From assembly GCA_035652095.1 (NCBI GenBank), contig DASREM010000013.1, forward strand, positions 332,044 to 396,043: DNA of 64,000 nt. Reading direction: 5' to 3'. Within the stretch, counting starts at the first letter, position 1; each line of letters starts with the position of its first letter. Under the pieces are notes generated by a model that saw only the letters and a list, made by a program, of their open reading frames with translations, was not told where the DNA came from and made no database searches. Below, in pieces: positions 44,801 through 52,902 of this stretch. This DNA comes from DASREM01 sp035652095 (lineage in GTDB: Bacteria > Acidobacteriota > Terriglobia > Terriglobales > Acidobacteriaceae). Both the position numbers and the translations under genes were made by a program.

Positions 44801-46100
44801 CCGAATCGCGTTGCTATTGTTGGCCTTTTCCCTGTCTGGCCCGGGTTTTGCGCAGTCATCGGGCAAAACCGTCCGGCACCATACCATCGCCACCCAGGAG
44901 AGCGCTCAGTCCGCTGACCTTGCCCGGGCCGAATCCCTTTTGGAAAAAAAAGACTTGCCTGCAGCCGAAGCTTTGCTGCAAAAGGTCACCGCCGCGGAAC
45001 CCTCCAACTACGTGGCCTGGTTCGACCTCGGGTTCGCGCAGAATGGTTTGGGTAAGACTGCAGACTCTATCGCTTCCTATAAGAAGTCCGTGGAACTGAA
45101 GCCGGACGTCTTCGAGTCGAACTTGAATCTGGGGCTCACCCTGGCCAAGGCGGGGATGCCCGATGCGGAAAAATATCTTCAGGCCGCCACCACCCTCAAA
45201 CCTACCGCCCGCGTGGAAGAAGGACAGGCGCGGGCCTTTGTATCGTTAGGACACGTTCTCGAAAAGACCGATCCTGAGCGGGCGTTAGAAGCGTTCCGTA
45301 ACGCCGCCAGGTTGCAGCCCTCCGACCCTGAGCCGCATCTGTCCGCGGGCCAATTGCTGGAATCGCAGAACCGTTTCGCCGATGCGGAGCAGGAATACAA
45401 GCAGGTGCTTGCCATTCAGCCCGACTCCTCGGACGCACTCGCGGGTATTGCCAACGTTTACATGCGCGGCCAGCGCTTCTCCGACGCGGAACAGATGCTG
45501 CAGAGATTTGTCGAACTGCATCCCCAGGATGCTACCGCGCACCTGCAATTGGCCCGTGTGCTTGTGCTTGCCGGCAAATACGACGATGGGATCAGCCAGC
45601 TGCTAGCAACTTTGAAGATCAGGCCGAATGATGCCGAGGCGCAACGAGGCCTCGCGGATGCCTATCTTAGCGCCGGAAAATACGATGCCGCAGCGTTGCA
45701 GTATCAAAGCCTGCTCGGCCACAAGCCCAACGATGCTGAACTTCACCACAGCCTCGGGCAGGCTTTTTTGAAATCGTCCAAGTTTCCGGAAGCGCAGCAG
45801 GAGTTCCTTACTGCTGTGAAACTAAAGCCGGATCTCGGCTCCGCTTACGGGGACTTGGCCATCGCGGCCGACAAGAATAAGAATTACGAGTTGGTGATCA
45901 AAGCCTTGGACGTTCGCGCTAAACTCCTGCCTGAAATTCCCGTGGGATACTTTCTGCGGGCGACAGCTTATGATCATTTGCGGGACTACAAGGACGCGTC
46001 CGAGAATTATCATAAGTTCCTGGACTCGGCGGGCGGCAAGTATCCTGACCAGGAATGGCAGGCACGCCATCGCCTGATCGCGATCGAGAAGAAAAAGTGA
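44787..46100 (+). CDS. secreted TPR-repeat protein
   Basis: About 437 residues. A signal peptide (MATTNRIALLLLAFSLSGPGFA) is followed by roughly ten TPR units through the length (residues about 40-400), with the usual pattern of small residues and A-x-x-Y/F helices (for example LLEKKDLPAAEALLQKV and ALEAFRNAARLQPSDPEPH). It is probably a periplasmic scaffold or assembly factor. I chose the ATG at 44787, and one at 44763 is also in frame. It overlaps uvrA by 14 bases and the next gene by four (GTGA), suggesting coupled translation along 44787-47064. Confidence 0.82.
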
Positions 46101-46543
46101 GTTCCACACGAAGCTTCGCGACATTTCTCCTGATACTGGCACTGGCTGCGCCATTCACCCTTGCCCGGGACGAGACTCTTCAGCAACTCGTGGAGCGTGC
46201 CGGGGCCGCTCGGGTTGAGGACCAGCCCGCGCTGTACTCTTCCGCCGCTGAAAGACAGCTGAAGTCCGCTGACAAGCTGTACACGGAGGGCAAAGTGGAG
46301 GAAGCACAGGCGGCGGTGGCAGACGTTGTCTCTTACTCCGACAAGGCCTCCAGCGCCGCAATTCAAAGCGGAAAGAAGCTTAAGAATACGGAGATCGCGG
46401 TGCGACGCATGGCGGCGAAGTTACGCGATATCAAGCGCAGCCTTGCTTTTGAAGACCAGTCGCCGGTCCAGACCGCAATTGACCGTCTGGAGACGTTGCG
46501 GACCCAGCTTCTCACCAAGATGTTCGGAAAAGGCACAAAATGA
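46097..46543 (+). CDS. exported helical protein, unknown function
   Basis: 148 residues from the GTG at 46097 that overlaps the previous stop. A signal peptide (VSSTRSFATFLLILALAAPFTLA) is followed by a helical, charged region (about 25-148) with Ala-rich heptad-like stretches, including RDIKRSLAFEDQSPVQTAIDRLETLR. No family recognised. It overlaps the following gene by ATGA. The trio 44787-47064 may be a small secreted complex. Confidence 0.68.
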   Translation: MSSTRSFATFLLILALAAPFTLARDETLQQLVERAGAARVEDQPALYSSAAERQLKSADKLYTEGKVEEAQAAVADVVSYSDKASSAAIQSGKKLKNTEIAVRRMAAKLRDIKRSLAFEDQSPVQTAIDRLETLRTQLLTKMFGKGTK

Positions 46544-47064
46544 AGCCGTTCGCGGCAGCCCTGGTCCTGGTCTCGTGCATGGTCTTCGCCCAGCGCCACG
46601 GCGATCCGCTCACCACTCCGGAAATCGACCAACTCCGCGACACCGCGCAGGAGCCGGAACTTCGGCTGAAACTGTATGTCCAGTTTACGCGTGCCCGCCT
46701 GGATGCCCTCACCCAGGCGCAAAACGATCCGAAGGTGACTGACCGCGGCCAGGCGATCCACGACAAACTGCAGGACTTCCTCGACATCTACGACGAACTC
46801 GATGATAACGTGGACATGTATGCCGACCGCAGGAACGATATCCGCAAGCCCTTGAAGCTGGTGATCGGCTCTGACACCGAGTTCCAAACCAAATTACGGG
46901 CCTTTAAAGACGCTGCCGTTACTGCCAAAGAGGAGTTCCGGCAGTATGAATTCCTTCTGAGTAATGCTCTTGATGCGGTAGGCAATGGTCTGCAGGACCA
47001 TCGCCAACTGCTTAGTGAGCAGGAAGAAGCGGCAAAAAACAAGCGGCTCATCAAGCCCAAGTAA
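46540..47064 (+). CDS. exported helical protein, unknown function
   Basis: 174 residues. A short signal peptide (MKPFAAALVLVSCMVFA) is followed by an all-helical, charged region with heptad patterns (LDALTQAQNDP, DKLQDFLDIYDELDD, LQDHRQLLSEQEEAAK) ending in a basic tail. There is no recognised domain. The ATG overlaps the previous stop. The next gene (zincin) starts 22 bases after its stop. Confidence 0.68.
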   Translation: MKPFAAALVLVSCMVFAQRHGDPLTTPEIDQLRDTAQEPELRLKLYVQFTRARLDALTQAQNDPKVTDRGQAIHDKLQDFLDIYDELDDNVDMYADRRNDIRKPLKLVIGSDTEFQTKLRAFKDAAVTAKEEFRQYEFLLSNALDAVGNGLQDHRQLLSEQEEAAKNKRLIKPK

Positions 47065-47086
47065 GCCGTGTTAATCTAGCCGGAAG

Positions 47087-47773
47087 GTGACAGAACGCCT
47101 GCTGCGAATCTTCCAGGAAACCTACCGCGAGCTGCGTCCTCGCGCTCCCATTCCTGATTTGACGGTTGATTTCTTCGCTTTTGCCAACATCAACAACACC
47201 ATCCGGCTGCGCGAAGGACGGCTTCTGGTGCGGTTGTCGGATTTGCTGGAAGGCGCGCCCGAGCCGGTAATCCGCGCCATCGCCCACATCCTGCTTGCCA
47301 AGATGTACAGAAAGCCCATTGATGCTTCCCACGCACGACGCTACCGGCGCTACGTTTCCAGTCACGACCTGGTCAAAAAAGCGCATCTGGTGCGGCAGAT
47401 GCGCGGGCGCAAGCAGATCGAAACTGCCCGGGGACGCACCTACGACCTGGAATCTATTTTCGAGGACCTGAATCGGCGTTTCTTTTATGGACTGCTGGCG
47501 CGTCCGCAAATGACCTGGAGCCGCAACCACGCCCGCAACAGCCTCGGCCACTACGACCCGGCGCACAATGCCATCGTGGTCAGCCGCATCTTCGACCATC
47601 CCCGAGTTCCCCGTTATGCCATCGAGTACATCGTGTACCACGAGATGCTCCACCTCAAGCATCCGGTCAAGCTTCGCGGCTCCCGCCGCTGCGTGCATGG
47701 CGCCGCCTTTTCCGCCGAGGAAAAGCTGTTTCCCGAACTCGAACAGGCACGGCAGTTCCTGAAACAGCTCTGA
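47087..47773 (+). CDS. SprT-like zinc metalloprotease domain protein
   Basis: 228 residues. The zincin motif HEMLHLKHP (His, Glu, His; about residue 185) with a third His in the RCVHGAAF segment matches the SprT/DUF45-type minigluzincins. An internal LNRRFFYGLL segment is conserved in the family. SprT-like proteins include the DNA-protein crosslink protease Spartan, but this bacterial version has an unknown substrate. There is no signal peptide, so it is cytoplasmic. GTG start near 47087. Confidence 0.82.
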   Translation: MTERLLRIFQETYRELRPRAPIPDLTVDFFAFANINNTIRLREGRLLVRLSDLLEGAPEPVIRAIAHILLAKMYRKPIDASHARRYRRYVSSHDLVKKAHLVRQMRGRKQIETARGRTYDLESIFEDLNRRFFYGLLARPQMTWSRNHARNSLGHYDPAHNAIVVSRIFDHPRVPRYAIEYIVYHEMLHLKHPVKLRGSRRCVHGAAFSAEEKLFPELEQARQFLKQL

Positions 47774-47837
47774 CCGATGCGTCACAGCCTCCTCCTTTTA
47801 CTGCAGGCCGGCGCCGCTCGCTGCCGCTTTTGCTCCG

Positions 47838-47865
47838 AGTGATGCGGATCACATCGCTTTGTGAT
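47838..47865. promoter_or_regulatory. CRP/FNR-family-like site and perfect inverted repeat
   Basis: AGTGA-TGCGGA-TCACA (47838-47853) differs at one arm base from the CRP consensus TGTGA-n6-TCACA. The adjacent ATCACA-n6-TGTGAT (47848-47865) is a perfect inverted repeat. It is centred about 64 bases upstream of the predicted transcription start, which suits an activator. Confidence 0.4.
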
Positions 47866-47911
47866 GCTGCGCGTTGACCGTCCTCCGCCCCGCAGACTAT
47901 CCTATTAAGTT

Positions 47912-47930
47912 GAAATTGAAATTCATTTTC
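47912..47930. promoter_or_regulatory. Fur-box-like operator
   Basis: 19-base palindromic sequence matching the E. coli Fur consensus (GATAATGATAATCATTATC) at 14 positions. It sits just downstream of the -10 of the iron operon, where a bound repressor would block RNA polymerase. Confidence 0.65.
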
Positions 47931-47955
47931 AAAATGGTAAGGGGCTGAAAGTTTC

Positions 47956-49203
47956 ATGTTGCAGGCCTTCATTATTACCCTGCGCGAGGGCGTCGAAGCC
48001 GCACTGATCGTGGGCATTACCCTGGCCTATCTGGCCAAGATCCAGCGTCCGGAGTTGAAAAAATCTGTTTATGCGGCCCTGATTTCCGCTTTTGTGGGAA
48101 GCATTTCCATTGCGATTTTGCTCTCCCGCACGCGCTGGAACCAGGACGTGTTCGAAGGCTGGGTCATGCTCGCTGCGGCCTTCTTTGTGGTCACCATGAT
48201 CATCTTCATGATGAAAACCGGACGCAAGCTGAAGAGCAGCATTGAGGGGAAAGTCGGACTTCTAGCGGGCAAGGATGCAGGTCTCGGGCTGTTCGTTTTC
48301 GTGTTCTTAATGGTCTTGCGCGAAGGCGTAGAAACGGTGCTGATCCTGGGCGCGGTTTCGCTCAACTCTACCGAGTTGTTGAGCTTTCTCGGCACGTTGC
48401 TGGGAGTAGCCGTCGCCATTCTGTTCGGCGTCATGTTCGTTAAGGGCAGCGTTCGCATCAACCTGCAAAAATTCTTCCGGGTTACGACTGTCATCCTGTT
48501 CTTCGTGGCGACCCAGCTGGTGATCGCCGGGCTGCATGAGCTTTCCGAAAATGGCGTGCTGCCCTCTTCCAAGCGAGAGATGGCCCTGATCGGCCCGATC
48601 GTTCGCAATGACATGTTCTTCTTCGTGACCATTTTTGCGCTGGCCGCCTTCATGGTGCTTCTCGAGGTGAAGCGCCGGGAACCGGTGGATCTTCCAGCTT
48701 CCGGTGCGGCGCGCCGGAAAGCGCTGTGGAGCGCCCGCCGCGAACGCTTGTGGATGGCTTCGGTTTACGCGAGTTCGTTTGTGTTTATCGTCTTGGTGAC
48801 TGCGGAATTCGTGTACGCGAAGAATGCCAGCAAGCTCTCGCCTCCCACGGAACTGGCTTTCACCAATGGGCAGCTGAGCATCCCGCTGGCGCAGGTAACC
48901 GATGGCGAATTGCACCGCTTTGCCGTTAAGGAAAGCGGGACCGAGGTGCGCTTCTGGCTTTACCGCAAGCCTGACGGGAAAATGGCAACCGTCTTCGATG
49001 CCTGCGAAATTTGCGGCGCTGTCGGCTTCTACAAAGGACCGGAAGGCGTCGTCTGCAAGAACTGCGCGGCCCCCATCAATCCCCAATCGGTAGGCATGGA
49101 GGGCGGCTGCAACCCTGTCCCTCTGAAGGCGGATATTTCTTCCGATACGGTCACCATCATGGAGGCCGACATCGCGGCTCGCGCCAAGATGTTCGCTCAG
49201 TGA
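47956..49203 (+). CDS. FTR1-type iron permease fused to a DUF2318-like domain
   Basis: 415 residues. The N-terminal part (about 1-260) has seven or so membrane helices with the FTR1 REGVE motifs at about residues 10 and 122, which line the ferric/ferrous iron path. The C-terminal part (about 300-415), outside the membrane, has FDACEICG, CKNCAAPIN and GGCNPVPL, the Cys pattern of DUF2318 iron-sulfur/metal-binding proteins. In Campylobacter-type loci FTR1, a DUF2318 protein and FtsX permeases are separate genes, and here FTR1 and DUF2318 are one protein. It is three bases upstream of the next permease, with a Fur-box at its promoter. Confidence 0.9.
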   Translation: MLQAFIITLREGVEAALIVGITLAYLAKIQRPELKKSVYAALISAFVGSISIAILLSRTRWNQDVFEGWVMLAAAFFVVTMIIFMMKTGRKLKSSIEGKVGLLAGKDAGLGLFVFVFLMVLREGVETVLILGAVSLNSTELLSFLGTLLGVAVAILFGVMFVKGSVRINLQKFFRVTTVILFFVATQLVIAGLHELSENGVLPSSKREMALIGPIVRNDMFFFVTIFALAAFMVLLEVKRREPVDLPASGAARRKALWSARRERLWMASVYASSFVFIVLVTAEFVYAKNASKLSPPTELAFTNGQLSIPLAQVTDGELHRFAVKESGTEVRFWLYRKPDGKMATVFDACEICGAVGFYKGPEGVVCKNCAAPINPQSVGMEGGCNPVPLKADISSDTVTIMEADIAARAKMFAQ

Positions 49204-49206
49204 CCC

Positions 49207-50460
49207 ATGTTTATTCGCCTCGTCTACGAGTCCTTTCGCCGCCAGAAACGCCGCAAGGCGTTGGCGGGAATCGCCATTACCCTGGGCGTTTGCGTTGCCA
49301 CCGCGATGATCGCGGTCGCCACCGACATTGGCGACAAGATCAATCGCGAATTGCGCAGCTTGGGCGCAAACCTTGTCGTTACTCCCCAGGAAGACACTCT
49401 CGATCTTGAGATTGCGGGCGTAAACCTGAAACCCCCAAGCGACGGCAACTTCCTGAACGAAGCCGATCTTCCCAAGATCAAGGGAACTTTCTGGCAACAT
49501 AACATCACCGGCTTTGCGCCCCTGCTTCCGGCCGTGGTCAGCCTGGATGGCACCCAGGTGAACCTGCTCGGCACGTACTTCCTGAAACCCCTTCGATTCG
49601 GCAGCCAGGACTTCGCGACCGGCGTACGCGTTACCAATCCGTGGTGGAGGGTGCAGGGCGCATGGCCCGAAGATGCCTCGTCGGATGTCCTGATCGGGGA
49701 GCGCCTGGCCCGCAGGCTCGACCTCAAAGCAGGGAACGCGATCCAACTACAAGGCCAGTCGCATCGCGTTGCCGGGGTGCTCTCCGCCGGCGGTCCGGAA
49801 GATGACCAGATCGTGGCGCCGCTTCCCGTCGCTCAGCAAATTCTTGGCAAGCCCGGCGCGGTTCGCCGAGTGCTGGTGAGTGCACTGACCAAACCGGAAG
49901 ACGCCCTGGCGCGCCGCGATCCCAAGACCATGACACCCGAGATGTACGATCGCTGGTACTGCTCGCCGTATGTGCAATCCATCGCCTACCAGTTGGCGGA
50001 AGCCATCCCGCACTCCCATGCCGAACAGATCCGGCAGGTGGCGCAGAACGAGGGTACCGTGCTGTCGCGGATCAAGGGCCTGATGCTCTTGATCACGTTA
50101 GCAGCGCTGCTGGCGTCGGCCCTGGCGGTTTCGGCAGCGATGGCCACCGCGATTTTTGAACGCCGCAACGAAGTCGGACTTATGAAAGCGTTGGGCGCGG
50201 GAAACTTGTCGGTGGCGACTCTGTTCTTTGTCGAAGCGTTACTGCTGGCTGTGATCGGCGGCACCATCGGTTTCAGCGGTGGAGCATGGCTGGCCCATCA
50301 GATTGGGCGATCGATTTTCGATTCTGAAATCTCCATTCAACCGGTGCTGTTCCCCGTGATCCTGGCCATCGCGATTATCGTAACTTTCGCCGGAAGCGCG
50401 GCAGCCATTCGCCGGGCGGTCAAGTTCGATCCGGTGTACGCCCTGCGAGGTGAGGCGTGA
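49207..50460 (+). CDS. MacB/FtsX-type ABC permease, iron operon
   Basis: 417 residues. An N-terminal membrane helix (about 20-42) leads into a large extracytoplasmic domain (about 45-280). Three C-terminal helices follow (about 295-320, 345-370 and 385-410) with the FtsX motifs ERRNEVGLMKALGAG and FDPVYALRGE. This is the type VII ABC architecture of mechanotransmitters rather than of channel importers, so it may drive a periplasmic step in iron handling. It starts three bases after the FTR1 stop and overlaps the next permease by four bases (GTGA). Confidence 0.9.
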   Translation: MFIRLVYESFRRQKRRKALAGIAITLGVCVATAMIAVATDIGDKINRELRSLGANLVVTPQEDTLDLEIAGVNLKPPSDGNFLNEADLPKIKGTFWQHNITGFAPLLPAVVSLDGTQVNLLGTYFLKPLRFGSQDFATGVRVTNPWWRVQGAWPEDASSDVLIGERLARRLDLKAGNAIQLQGQSHRVAGVLSAGGPEDDQIVAPLPVAQQILGKPGAVRRVLVSALTKPEDALARRDPKTMTPEMYDRWYCSPYVQSIAYQLAEAIPHSHAEQIRQVAQNEGTVLSRIKGLMLLITLAALLASALAVSAAMATAIFERRNEVGLMKALGAGNLSVATLFFVEALLLAVIGGTIGFSGGAWLAHQIGRSIFDSEISIQPVLFPVILAIAIIVTFAGSAAAIRRAVKFDPVYALRGEA

Positions 50461-51602
50461 GCTCAACTTCGAACTCGGCTCTGCTTCAACGCCGCAGGCA
50501 AGCGCCGCACACTTCCATGTTTCTGCGGATGCTGATGCGTGCCGCCGCGCTGCGCCGCGGACGGGCGCTGTCGGCGCTGCTGGCCATGATCGTGGCGGCG
50601 GCCGTGGCCACCGCGATGTTGAACCTTTACGTGGATGTTCAGGCCAAATTGCGCAAAGAGTTTCGCAACTACGGCGCGAACGTCGTCGTGGTCGCAAAAG
50701 ACCAGGCAAGCCTTCCCGTGGGCGCTCTTGCGACGGTTCAAAAGGCCCTGGCAGGGCGCGGGCTGGCTGTGCCATTCGCTTACGCGGTCGCGCGCACGAG
50801 CGACGGCCAGTCGGTGGTCGTAGCGGGCACTGATTTCAACCAGGTGCAGAAACTCAACCAGTGGTGGGCAGTCAGCGCATGGCCGAAGGCTGCGAACGAA
50901 GCCTTGGTGGGCCGCCGCGCTGCCGGGGTTCTCGGTGGTGTGAAGGCGTTCGATCTGACTCTTCAGGGCCGCGACCTGCACCTGATCCCTTCGGGCACTC
51001 TGCAGACTGGATCGGCGGAAGACAGCCGTGTGTATATTTCTCTGAACGAATTCGAAGCGTGGGCCCATGTTTCGCCGTCCACCATCGAAATTGCCGCATC
51101 CGGCACCCCGGCAGAAGTGGACGTCTTGGTCGGTCAGTTGAAACAGACTCTGCCGGACGTTGAGGTCCGCCCGGTTCGGCAGATCATGGAGGGCGAGGCT
51201 CGCGTATTGGGAAAGACCCGCGCAACTCTGTTTGCCGCGGCGATTCTAATCATCCTGACCACGGCGCTTTGCGTGCTCTCGACGCTCATTGGGTGGGTGT
51301 TCGACCGTCGCCGCGATTTCGCGATTATGAAAGCCCTAGGGGCTTCCGAACGGCTGATCAGCGGATTCTTTGCCGCCGAAGCCGCAGCTCTCGGCGCCGT
51401 AGGGGCCGTTTTGGGCTTTGCCCTGGGCGTAGGCATCGCAGCCTGGATTGGACGCATAAACTTCAATGCTCCCGTGATTCCGCGCTTCAGCATCCTTCCG
51501 GCAATTTTCGTCGGAAGTGTTGCGGTTGCGCTGCTGGCGTCGCTATTGCCGATTTCGCTGCTACGCCGGGTAGAACCCGCCATGATCTTGAGAGGGGAAT
51601 GA
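50457..51602 (+). CDS. second MacB/FtsX-type ABC permease, iron operon
   Basis: 381 residues with the same four-helix plan as its neighbour: first helix about 40-62, extracytoplasmic domain about 65-240, then helices about 255-280, 300-325 and 340-365. FtsX motifs are DRRRDFAIMKALGAS and VEPAMILRGE. GTG start overlaps the upstream stop by GTGA. The two permeases would form a heterodimer with the ATPase at 51604. Their extracytoplasmic domains share little identity, suggesting separate partners such as the DUF2318 domain. Confidence 0.9.
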   Translation: MSSTSNSALLQRRRQAPHTSMFLRMLMRAAALRRGRALSALLAMIVAAAVATAMLNLYVDVQAKLRKEFRNYGANVVVVAKDQASLPVGALATVQKALAGRGLAVPFAYAVARTSDGQSVVVAGTDFNQVQKLNQWWAVSAWPKAANEALVGRRAAGVLGGVKAFDLTLQGRDLHLIPSGTLQTGSAEDSRVYISLNEFEAWAHVSPSTIEIAASGTPAEVDVLVGQLKQTLPDVEVRPVRQIMEGEARVLGKTRATLFAAAILIILTTALCVLSTLIGWVFDRRRDFAIMKALGASERLISGFFAAEAAALGAVGAVLGFALGVGIAAWIGRINFNAPVIPRFSILPAIFVGSVAVALLASLLPISLLRRVEPAMILRGE

Positions 51603-51603
51603 G

Positions 51604-52827
51604 ATGATCAAGCTGAAACAGGTCAGCCGGTTGTATCCCGCCAAAGCGGAACAGAACGGCGGCGTCATTCGCGCCCTCGACAACTTTACGCTGACCGTAG
51701 ATCCCGGCGAATGGGTAGCCATCATGGGCCCTTCGGGGTCGGGAAAGTCTACCCTGGTGAACCTGATTGGCTGCCTCGACCGGCCCAGCAGCGGCGAGAT
51801 CTGGCTCGACGGCGAAAACGTAGCAGATATCTCCGCTGCGGAACTGAACCGCGTGCGCGCCGAGAAAATCGGCTTCGTGTTTCAGCAGTTCCATCTGATT
51901 CCCTATCTGACCTCGGTAGAGAACGTCATGCTCGCTCAGTATTTCCACAGCATGACAGACGAGCGAGAGGCAGTGGAGGCTCTGGAGCGCGTGGGCCTGA
52001 AAGAGCGCGCGCACCACTTGCCCTCCCAGCTCTCCGGAGGCGAGCAGCAGCGGGTTTGCATCGCTCGCGCCCTCATCAACGATCCCAAAATCGTGCTCGC
52101 GGACGAACCTACCGGGAATCTCGACGCACAAAACGAAGAAATCGTCCTGCGCCTGCTTCGTGAGTTACACCAGCAAGGACGCACAATCGTGATGGTTACC
52201 CACGATCCCGTTGTGGCTCGTCTCGCCGATCGCCGTATTGAGTTGCACCATGGCAAAATCGCCGCCCAGGAGGTCTTCTCCATGGCCGACGAGGAGCAGC
52301 TCGACGAAATCCTCGAAGAGCTTTGGGTCATGGAAGAGCATGGCGAATCCGCCGAGATTGGGCGCATGGAAGTGCACGGCGCATTGCCGGTCAGCATTGC
52401 GGTGGAGAAGATGATCGATCTCGACCTGGTCATCACCGCGCCCCATCCTGCCGAACCGCATGACCACAAACCGTTCGTGAATCCCTGCCATGATGCGCTC
52501 AAGCCGGACGGCGTTTCGGTCGGAGACGGCACCACCGTCGTGCAACTCACGACCAAGGGCCGCCAGAAGGCGGCGGACATCATCCGGCGGCACCGCCTGG
52601 CAGAGCGCCTCTTCACCGACAGCCTCGCCTTGGATAGCGAAACCGAAATCGAGCAGCAAGCCTGCAAGTTCGAGCACATCCTTTCCCAAGGCGCTACCGA
52701 GAAGATCTGCACGTTCCTGGGACACCCTCGGACCTGCCCGCACGGCGCCCCCATCCCGCCGGGTCCGTGCTGCGAAAACACGGCAAAAGGCGAAGTTCAC
52801 GCCATCGCCGGCTCTCGCAAGCTGTAA
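51604..52827 (+). CDS. ABC ATPase fused to a DtxR/IdeR-like iron-sensing domain
   Basis: 407 residues. Residues 1-225 are a LolD/MacB-type ATPase: Walker A GPSGSGKS (42-49), signature LSGGEQQR (143-150), Walker B VLADEPTGNLD and switch His200. Residues about 228-377 resemble a whole DtxR repressor: winged-helix-like EEQLDEILEELWVMEEHGE and AVEKMIDLDLVI, then QLTTKGRQ and RRHRLAERLF. Ligands equal to DtxR His79, Glu83, Cys102, Glu105 and His106 are His330, Glu334, Cys354, Glu357 and His358; Glu350 stands at His98. A His-rich insert (residues 281-296) lies in the wing, and a Cys/Pro tail (TCPHG, PGPCC) ends the protein. The gene follows the permease stop by one base. Confidence 0.88.
   Translation: MIKLKQVSRLYPAKAEQNGGVIRALDNFTLTVDPGEWVAIMGPSGSGKSTLVNLIGCLDRPSSGEIWLDGENVADISAAELNRVRAEKIGFVFQQFHLIPYLTSVENVMLAQYFHSMTDEREAVEALERVGLKERAHHLPSQLSGGEQQRVCIARALINDPKIVLADEPTGNLDAQNEEIVLRLLRELHQQGRTIVMVTHDPVVARLADRRIELHHGKIAAQEVFSMADEEQLDEILEELWVMEEHGESAEIGRMEVHGALPVSIAVEKMIDLDLVITAPHPAEPHDHKPFVNPCHDALKPDGVSVGDGTTVVQLTTKGRQKAADIIRRHRLAERLFTDSLALDSETEIEQQACKFEHILSQGATEKICTFLGHPRTCPHGAPIPPGPCCENTAKGEVHAIAGSRKL
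52268..52284 (+). promoter_or_regulatory. internal ribosome-binding site and ATG at the ATPase-DtxR junction
   Basis: AGGAGG (52268-52273), eight bases, then an in-frame ATG (52282, Met227). It would yield a 181-residue DtxR-like protein alone. The position coincides with the domain boundary. Confidence 0.5.
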
Positions 52828-52902
52828 CGGCGGCGCCCATTCGTCCCTATTCCCTAAACCCTCAACTCGCATTACTATGGCTCGCTCGCTGAGGGGGAGC
52901 CC

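Larger units (their letters stand above)
47774..47955. promoter_or_regulatory. promoter region of the FTR1 iron operon
   Basis: 182 bases. A -35-like TTGACC at 47874-47879 and -10-like TATCCT at 47898-47903 are 18 bases apart. A Fur-box-like palindrome follows at 47912-47930, overlapping the expected start of transcription. Upstream, GTGAT-type half-sites form near-symmetric sites at 47838-47865. AAGGGG lies 11 bases before the ATG. Confidence 0.6.

Noticed and set aside
48307..49746. 479-residue leftward frame opposite the FTR1/FtsX genes
   Set aside because: Antisense shadow; the plus-strand genes have clear motifs and tight operon spacing.
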